Source: CBFHND01 sp965657085
GTDB taxonomy: Bacteria; Pseudomonadota; Alphaproteobacteria; Rhodobacterales; Rhodobacteraceae
DNA: 64,000 nt
Assembly (NCBI GenBank): GCA_965657085.1
Contig: CBFHND010000002.1
Location: 1-64,000, forward strand
Direction: 5' to 3'
Below the pieces are notes generated by a model. It was not told the origin of the DNA, made no database searches, and was given only the letters and a program-made list of their open reading frames with translations. The position numbers were made by a program, and so were the translations under genes. Shown piece by piece: positions 59,208 to 64,000 of this stretch (positions are counted from its first letter, which is position 1; every line of letters starts with the position of its first letter).

Positions 59208-59989
59208 CGGATTTGCGTCGTTGCGCCCATCATCTGATCAGCGGCAGAGATGACCTTGGCATTCATTTCGTAACCGCGCTGTGCTTCGATCAATTCCGTC
59301 ACTTCGCGCACCGCATCAACGGAACTGTCTTCGAGATACCCCTGTCGCAATGTGCCCAGACCATCCTGCCCCGGGGTCGACACCAACGCTGGCCCCGACG
59401 CTTCGGTTTCAGCAAAAAGATTGCTGCCCAACGCTTCGAGCCCCTTGGCATTTGTAAAACCGGAAAGGGTAAACTGACCCAGAAGTTGCGCTTCGGTGGC
59501 TTCGGCAAAGTAGGCATACACCTCACCGTCCGCATTGATGGAAATGCTGCGGGCGTCGGCTGGAATAACGATTTCGGGCGCCACAGGATATCCGTCCGAC
59601 GTCACGATCAAACCATCCCCGGTTCGCTTCAACGAACCATCGCGGGTGTAGCCAGTCTGTCCTGACGGTAGTGTGACCTCCAGATATCCGTTGCCATCGA
59701 TTGCGACGTCAAGATCCGAAGAAGTCGCCGAAAGAGACCCTTGCGCAAGGTGCATCGAAACCGCTGCCGGGCGAACGCCCAACCCAAGTTGCACACCCGT
59801 AGGCAAAATCGTTCCGTCGGAGGCGTTGACGGAACCCGGCCTGGCCATCTGTTGGTAGTGAAGGTCCGCAAACTCTGCGCGCCGGGCGTTGTATCCCGTC
59901 GTGCTCATGTTGGCGAGGTTGTTCGAAATCGTTTCGACCCGCATCTGCTGGGCGGACATGCCTGTTGCGGCGATCTTGAGTGCGCGCAT
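59204..59989 (-). CDS. flgG: Distal rod protein FlgG
   Basis: A 261-residue distal-rod protein. It starts MRALKIAATGMSAQQMRVET with NNLANMSTTGYNARR, the rod signature, and it ends LIEAQRGYEMNAKVISAADQ followed by MMGATTQIR. The mid region has GYLEVTLPSGQTGYTRDGSL. Its length equals the family norm. It is one of four rod/hook-type genes in the operon with flgB, flgC and flgF. Confidence 0.97.
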   Translation of the reverse strand: MRALKIAATGMSAQQMRVETISNNLANMSTTGYNARRAEFADLHYQQMARPGSVNASDGTILPTGVQLGLGVRPAAVSMHLAQGSLSATSSDLDVAIDGNGYLEVTLPSGQTGYTRDGSLKRTGDGLIVTSDGYPVAPEIVIPADARSISINADGEVYAYFAEATEAQLLGQFTLSGFTNAKGLEALGSNLFAETEASGPALVSTPGQDGLGTLRQGYLEDSSVDAVREVTELIEAQRGYEMNAKVISAADQMMGATTQIR

Positions 59990-60002
59990 TGAATTTCTCC
60001 AC

Positions 60003-60713
60003 TTACTTGGTCAGGGATTCGAGCGCTTGGCGCACCCGCTGGTCTTCACTTTCAAGAAAACTCGCGCCCATCTCATACGCGCGCTGAACTTCGATCATGC
60101 GAGCCAATTGCGTGATGGCGTCCACGTTCGAGCCTTCCACGAAACCTTGCAGAACACGCGCTGTTTCGGCTGGCTCAAAGCCCTCATCGGCTCGGAACAT
60201 CACTCCATCTTCGCGCAGCATGTTCAGCGGCGCGACCGGTTTCACGACGCCGATCTGGCCAATGGGCGCACCGTCTGCACTGATCGTTCCATCAGGTGAC
60301 ACCGAAATTGATACCCCTGGGGGGATGAAGACAGGCGCGCCGCCCGGGTCAAGAACCCTGTAGCCATCGTGCGTGACCAAATCACCCTCACCGTTGGGTG
60401 AAAATGACCCGGCGCGAGACAGGCGTTCGCCCATCGGTGTTTCAATCAAAAAGAAACCATCGCCTTCGATAGCGAAATCAAAGGTACCACGCGTTTCCGT
60501 CAGCGCCCCCTGATCAAAAGCCGTGTTCCGCACATTGCCCTGCCCCATCGACAGGGAAGGTCCTTCATCAACGGCCTTGACGAACTCCGAGAAAATCAAA
60601 CCCTCCTGACGATACCCGGTGGTTGCCGCATTCGCGATGTTGTTGGCAACAATCTGCATCTCGCGCATCAGGCCGGATTGGCGGCTGATCGTGACATATC
60701 CTGTGCTGTCCAT
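60003..60713 (-). CDS. flgF: Proximal rod protein FlgF
   Basis: A 236-residue proximal rod protein. It has an N-terminal MQIVANNIANAATTGYRQEG, the FlgF-type DFAIEGDGFFLIETPMGERL and a C-terminal QLARMIEVQRAYEMGASFLE. It is separated from flgG by 13 bases and from fliQ by three. The order flgF-flgG-flgA-flgH is the same as in Caulobacter. Confidence 0.95.
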   Translation of the reverse strand: MDSTGYVTISRQSGLMREMQIVANNIANAATTGYRQEGLIFSEFVKAVDEGPSLSMGQGNVRNTAFDQGALTETRGTFDFAIEGDGFFLIETPMGERLSRAGSFSPNGEGDLVTHDGYRVLDPGGAPVFIPPGVSISVSPDGTISADGAPIGQIGVVKPVAPLNMLREDGVMFRADEGFEPAETARVLQGFVEGSNVDAITQLARMIEVQRAYEMGASFLESEDQRVRQALESLTK

Positions 60714-60716
60714 TGG

Positions 60717-60986
60717 TCAGCCTCCTGCAATCAGCGGCACAATCCGCTCTTGAAAAAACGACACGAGCGTCTGGGTCATGAACCCCATGGACAGCCAGAA
60801 AACGACGACAATCGCCCCAAGTTTGGGTACGAATGTCAACGTCATTTCCTGGATGGAGGTCAGAGCCTGGACCAACCCGATCGACACACCGGCCAACAAC
60901 GCAGCGGTCAGGATCGGCACAGAAACCATCATTGCAATCCAAAGACCCTGACGCAACGTGTCGAAAAAGATTACTTCATTCAGCAT
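60717..60986 (-). CDS. fliQ: Flagellar export gate protein FliQ
   Basis: An 89-residue protein of two helices (GLWIAMMVSVPILTAALLAG and LGAIVVVFWLSMGFMTQTLV) with the conserved connecting motif QALTSIQEMTLTFVPKL. Four copies assemble into the export gate with FliP and FliR. It directly follows fliE without spacing. Confidence 0.96.
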   Translation of the reverse strand: MLNEVIFFDTLRQGLWIAMMVSVPILTAALLAGVSIGLVQALTSIQEMTLTFVPKLGAIVVVFWLSMGFMTQTLVSFFQERIVPLIAGG

Positions 60987-61274
60987 TCAAACAGGCATCC
61001 GCAGGATTTCCTGATAGGCCTCGACAACCTTATTGCGGACCGTGACCGCGGTTTCCACTGCCAGCTCGGTTTGGGCCAACGCCTGAACGAGCGCATGCGG
61101 ATCAGCATCCCCCATCATGGCCTGTTTTGCCGTGACTTCACTGTGCGCAAGCGTTTGCGCGAAATCCATCGCCGCGCCACGGAACGCATCGCCCATACCG
61201 CCAGTTGCAACCGGCTCGGTCGCCGGGCGGGCCGCCGCATATTTCTGTGTGGCGGAAATCATTCCCAATTCCAT
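60987..61274 (-). CDS. fliE: Hook-basal body protein FliE
   Basis: A 95-residue protein linking the MS ring to the rod. It has the C-terminal FliE motif: LVQALAQTELAVETAVTVRN then KVVEAYQEILRMPV. The N-terminus is variable, as usual. It lies between flgC and fliQ in the typical flgBC-fliE order. Confidence 0.94.
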   Translation of the reverse strand: MELGMISATQKYAAARPATEPVATGGMGDAFRGAAMDFAQTLAHSEVTAKQAMMGDADPHALVQALAQTELAVETAVTVRNKVVEAYQEILRMPV

Positions 61275-61285
61275 AGTTAAACTCC

Positions 61286-61681
61286 TTATCTACGCAGCAG
61301 GTCCATCAGGCCCGATGACATTTTTCGTGCTTGTTCAAACATTTTCAGGTTCGCTTCATAGCTGCGCTGCGCCTCGCGCGCGTCCGCCAGTTCGATCATC
61401 AGGTCGACGTTTGACCCCTGATAATGGCCACTTTCATCAGAAAGTGGATGCGAGGGATCAAAGACCCGCTCAAGCTCCGTCTTGCGGTCGAGTTGTACGT
61501 CACCGGGGGTGACGCGTGCCGCGCCATCGCCTGACCCGAATGCCGTTTCAAAGGCCACGGTCTTGCGCCTGTATCCCGGCGTGTCCGCGTTCGATATATT
61601 TTCCGAAAGATGCCGCAAGCGCATGGCCTGCGCTTCCAGTCCACTGGCCGAAACCGACAGTGATTTGGCAAATTCACTCAT
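61286..61681 (-). CDS. flgC: Proximal rod protein FlgC
   Basis: A 131-residue rod protein. It has the sequence VSASGLEAQAMRLRHLSENI with SNADTPGYRRK, then the C-terminal YQGSNVDLMIELADAREAQR and SYEANLKMFEQAR, all FlgC signatures. AGGAGG precedes two adjacent ATGs; I use the one at 61681, with 61684 possible. It is the second gene of the operon. Confidence 0.96.
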   Translation of the reverse strand: MSEFAKSLSVSASGLEAQAMRLRHLSENISNADTPGYRRKTVAFETAFGSGDGAARVTPGDVQLDRKTELERVFDPSHPLSDESGHYQGSNVDLMIELADAREAQRSYEANLKMFEQARKMSSGLMDLLRR

Positions 61682-61698
61682 CATTTTCCTCCTGGAAT

Positions 61699-62085
61699 TC
61701 AACGCCCGCCAAGAGTGCTTTGCAGCACTTTCAGCGCAGATTTGTATATGGCGAGAGCGCGGTCATGCTGGCGTTGCGTGTCTGTGGCGCGCAACATCTG
61801 TTGTTCGAGGGAAACAGTGTTTCCATCTGGCGTAGATGCCGACTCTGAAGCTACCGGATCGAGGTTGGTCATGTTGGTGATTGCACCATTGAGATGCCCT
61901 GTGCGCGTCGCGCGCTGGGTATCGGCCATGTCAGATCGGTAGAGCGATTCGAAAGGCGGCAAATCCCGCGCGACATAGCCCGGTGTATCCGCATTTGCCA
62001 CATTCTGGGCAATCAGCGCCTGCTTCTGGCCCGCGTGTACGGCCATCGCGTGGGACATCTTGAAGACATCGAGATTTTCAAACAT
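61699..62085 (-). CDS. flgB: Proximal rod protein FlgB
   Basis: A 128-residue rod protein. It has MFENLDVFKMSHAMAVHAGQ and the rod motif AQNVANADTPGYVARDL, and ends DRALAIYKSALKVLQSTLGG. The ATG at 62085 follows GAGGGAGAAG; the frame remains open to 62181 but that part overlaps the fliI promoter region and is not conserved. It heads the nine-gene operon running to fliL copy 2. Confidence 0.95.
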   Translation of the reverse strand: MFENLDVFKMSHAMAVHAGQKQALIAQNVANADTPGYVARDLPPFESLYRSDMADTQRATRTGHLNGAITNMTNLDPVASESASTPDGNTVSLEQQMLRATDTQRQHDRALAIYKSALKVLQSTLGGR

Positions 62086-62119
62086 CGGGGCTTCTCCCTC
62101 GAACAATTTCAACCAAGGC

Positions 62120-62127
62120 TTAACCGT
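62120..62127. promoter_or_regulatory. CtrA half-site in the flgB/fliI divergent region
   Basis: TTAACCGT resembles the eight-base CtrA half-site TTAACCAT. It lies 35 bases from flgB and 40 from fliI. A second TTAA occurs 11 bases further, the wrong spacing for a full site. Confidence 0.3.
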
Positions 62128-62167
62128 GATTCCTTTAAAAACTGTTTTCAGAACTCGGAGTATTTTC

Positions 62168-63523
62168 ATGACCCACACCACCGCCTTTGCCGGCTTGCAG
62201 GCTCAGATATCCATGCTCACCCCTGTTCGGCGCATAGGGCGCGTGGCGCGTGCCGAAGGCAGTACCTTGATGGTTTCAGGGCTCGCAGACGCAGCACATA
62301 TCGGCGACCGCGCACATATCACCGGGGCAGACGGCTTTGATTTGACCGGCGAAGTTGTCCAGTTGTCCGACAGTGGCCTTACGATATTACCAGATGGGGC
62401 GATGGACGGTATCGGCCTGAACGATCGCGTTACGCTGTCCGGCCCTGCGACTGTTGCACCAGACAACACCTGGATCGGCAGGATCATCGATCCCGATGGC
62501 AATGCATTGGATGGCGAATCGCTGCAAAGTGGTGCTTTCCCGAGGCCTTTGCGGGCACATCCACCTGCACCGGCAACCCGGCGTGCCTTGGGCGCACGCA
62601 TGAACACAGGTCTGGCCGCATTGAATACACTGCTGCCCATTGTACGCGGTCAAAGGGTTGGGCTATTCGCAGGCTCCGGGGTCGGAAAGTCCAGCTTGAT
62701 GGGCAAGCTCGCCCAGTCGATGGAGGCGGATGTCGTGGTCATTGCAATGATCGGCGAACGTGGGCGTGAGGTGCGCCATTTCGTCGATGATATCCTTGGC
62801 GCAGAAGGGTTGGCACGTTCAGTCGTCGTTGCGGCAACTTCGGATCAAAGCGCGCTGATGCGGCGACGCTGTGCCTGGACCGCGATGACAGTTGCGGAGT
62901 TCTTTCGTGATCAGGGCAAATCGGTTTTGTTTCTTGCCGATTCGATTACCCGGTTCGCGGAAGCGCATCGCGAAATTTCCGTTGCTGCGGGCGAGGCCCC
63001 GGTTTTGCGCGGGCACCCACCTTCGACGTCCCACATGATCATGTCGCTGTGCGAACGCGCAGGACCTGGCACCGGCGATCAGGGTGACATCACCGCCGTC
63101 TTCAGCGTGTTGGTTGCCGGGTCCGACATGGATGAACCCGTGGCGGATATTCTGCGCGGTGTGCTGGATGGCCACGTGGTATTGGATCGTCAAATCGCTG
63201 AAAGGGGGCGATATCCAGCTATTGATGTCCTTCGATCCGTTTCTCGAAGCTTGCCTGCATGCGCGTCCGAGAAAGAGAACCAGACAATTGCGCAAGTGCG
63301 GAAAAGCCTAGGCGTATACGACCAGAACGCGATGATGATCTCGGCCGGGCTCTATGCGCATGGCAGCGATCCCGAGATTGATCAGGCCATTCAGCTTTGG
63401 CCTGCACTGGAAGGGTTTTTGGCAAAACCCGAACAACAGAATGTCGAAAACAGTTTTTCAAAACTGGATGTCATTCTTAGACGCGGAAAGGCCAAATCCC
63501 CAATCACCCCAGCCGGTAGGTGA
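62168..63523 (+). CDS. fliI: Flagellum-specific ATPase FliI
   Basis: A 451-residue type III secretion ATPase. Walker A is FAGSGVGKSSLMGKLAQ near residue 170, then VIAMIGERGREVRHFVDDIL, and Walker B is SVLFLADSITRFAEAHREI. The ATG at 62168 gives the family N-terminus (QISMLTPVRRIGRVARAEG); the frame is open upstream to 62060 inside the divergent promoter. Its stop TGA overlaps the GTG that opens the truncated transposase frame. No fliJ follows directly. Confidence 0.96.
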   Translation: MTHTTAFAGLQAQISMLTPVRRIGRVARAEGSTLMVSGLADAAHIGDRAHITGADGFDLTGEVVQLSDSGLTILPDGAMDGIGLNDRVTLSGPATVAPDNTWIGRIIDPDGNALDGESLQSGAFPRPLRAHPPAPATRRALGARMNTGLAALNTLLPIVRGQRVGLFAGSGVGKSSLMGKLAQSMEADVVVIAMIGERGREVRHFVDDILGAEGLARSVVVAATSDQSALMRRRCAWTAMTVAEFFRDQGKSVLFLADSITRFAEAHREISVAAGEAPVLRGHPPSTSHMIMSLCERAGPGTGDQGDITAVFSVLVAGSDMDEPVADILRGVLDGHVVLDRQIAERGRYPAIDVLRSVSRSLPACASEKENQTIAQVRKSLGVYDQNAMMISAGLYAHGSDPEIDQAIQLWPALEGFLAKPEQQNVENSFSKLDVILRRGKAKSPITPAGR

Positions 63524-64000
63524 TTGTATGCAACCACCGTAAGGCGACCTTTTATGCGCATAAAGCTGTCGAGCGTGACCCCGCCCTGGCGTCGGCGCGG
63601 GCAAAGCGCGACAAGTCGGACGAAGCTGCGATCAAGCGCGTCTTTGAAGCCAGCCGAGGCCGCTATGGCGCTCGTAAGGTCTGGCACGTTTTGCGCCGAG
63701 AGGGCCGCGACATCGCCCGCTGCACGGTGGAGCGGCTAATGCGATCCCTGCAAATACAGGGCGTTGTGCGCGGTAAAAGGGTCATTACAACCAATCCCGA
63801 TGCGGCTCAGCCGTGCCCGGACGACAAGGTGAACCGAGCCTTCGTGGCAGAGATGCCAAACCAGCTCTGGGTTTCGGATTTCACTTACGTCTCAAGTTGG
63901 CAGGGAATGGTCTACGTGGCTTTCGTGATCGACGTCTTCGCCCGCAGGATTGCAGGTTGGCGCGTTTCGACTTCAATGACCACGGGCTTTGTTCTCGATG
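63520..64000 (+). mobile_element. IS3-family transposase (OrfB) fragment
   Basis: The frame from 63520 to the window end encodes the middle part of an IS3 OrfB with an rve integrase core: RVFEASRGRYGARKVWHVLR, CTVERLMRSLQIQGVVRGKR and MPNQLWVSDFTYVSSWQGM, with the first catalytic aspartate in SDFTY and a second in VAFVIDVFARR. OrfA and the N-terminal 30 or so residues of OrfB are missing; similarity starts at TFYAHKAVERDPALASARAK (63550), immediately after fliI. The left end is therefore truncated; the right end lies beyond the window. A GTG overlapping the fliI stop could allow translation. Confidence 0.85.

Noticed and set aside
62120..62142. A full CtrA site between flgB and fliI
   Set aside because: The two TTAA halves are 11 bases apart instead of seven, so only a half-site is listed.

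Overview
The window looks like chromosomal DNA (or a large replicon) from a Roseobacter-group Rhodobacteraceae, an alphaproteobacterium. The basis is high G+C, protein families read by eye that are typical of the group, a flagellar locus with TTAA-N7-TTAA-like (CtrA-type) boxes, and a dnaE2-type polymerase. There are two halves. Positions 1 to about 36.9 kb hold tightly packed housekeeping and envelope genes. From about 37 kb to 63.5 kb there is a nearly continuous flagellar locus, which ends abruptly in a truncated IS3-type transposase. No tRNA, rRNA gene or CRISPR array was recognised, and no gene-free stretch longer than about 300 bases exists.

Region 1 (1-5.6 kb): the N-terminal part of an error-prone polymerase dnaE2 (minus strand, cut by the window edge), a small CHCC zinc-finger protein, polA, a decayed MmcQ/YjbR-like gene, hydroxypyruvate isomerase and a DUF1285 protein. 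Region 2 (5.7-22.2 kb): a translationally coupled MoxR / DUF58 / BatA-like-DUF4159 / large membrane protein operon. It converges on a pbpC plus alpha-2-macroglobulin pair (the latter with an added PAN/apple-like domain). A cytosolic hybrid histidine kinase is divergent from that pair. Region 3 (22.2-36.9 kb): a start-less and truncated glyoxalase-family remnant, yaaA, recQ, yggT, a thioesterase behind a perfect 24-bp palindrome, a UMF1 transporter, mepA, a phytase-esterase-like protein, a YhhQ-type transporter, arfB, a DMT transporter, a hydrolase-pncA-pncB operon, trhO and an MFS transporter. Upstream of arfB lies a roughly 190-nt leader with two tiny ORFs, an extremely strong ribosome-binding sequence complementary to 17 nt of the 16S 3' end, alternative hairpins and an intrinsic terminator.

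Region 4 (37-63.5 kb): motB-flgE-flgK-flgL-flgI; an unexplained multi-pass membrane protein; fliF-fliH-fliN-fliP (minus); divergent fliL-coiled-coil protein-motE-like-motA-large secreted protein; a lytic transglycosylase; flhA-fliR-flhB-FliJ-like; and a nine-gene minus operon flgB-flgC-fliE-fliQ-flgF-flgG-flgA-flgH-fliL divergent from fliI. Together these give the rod, hook, rings, junction proteins, MS ring, most of the export apparatus and the stator. fliG, fliM, fliK, flgD, filament, cap and chemotaxis genes are not in the window. Near-consensus CtrA-type boxes precede motB, flgE, the fliF/fliL divergent pair and motA, which fits CtrA control of motility known in this group.

The best candidates for undescribed biology are the ribosome-reading leader in front of the ribosome-rescue gene arfB, and the motE-like/motA/large-secreted-protein module that resembles a MotC-MotE stator accessory system.
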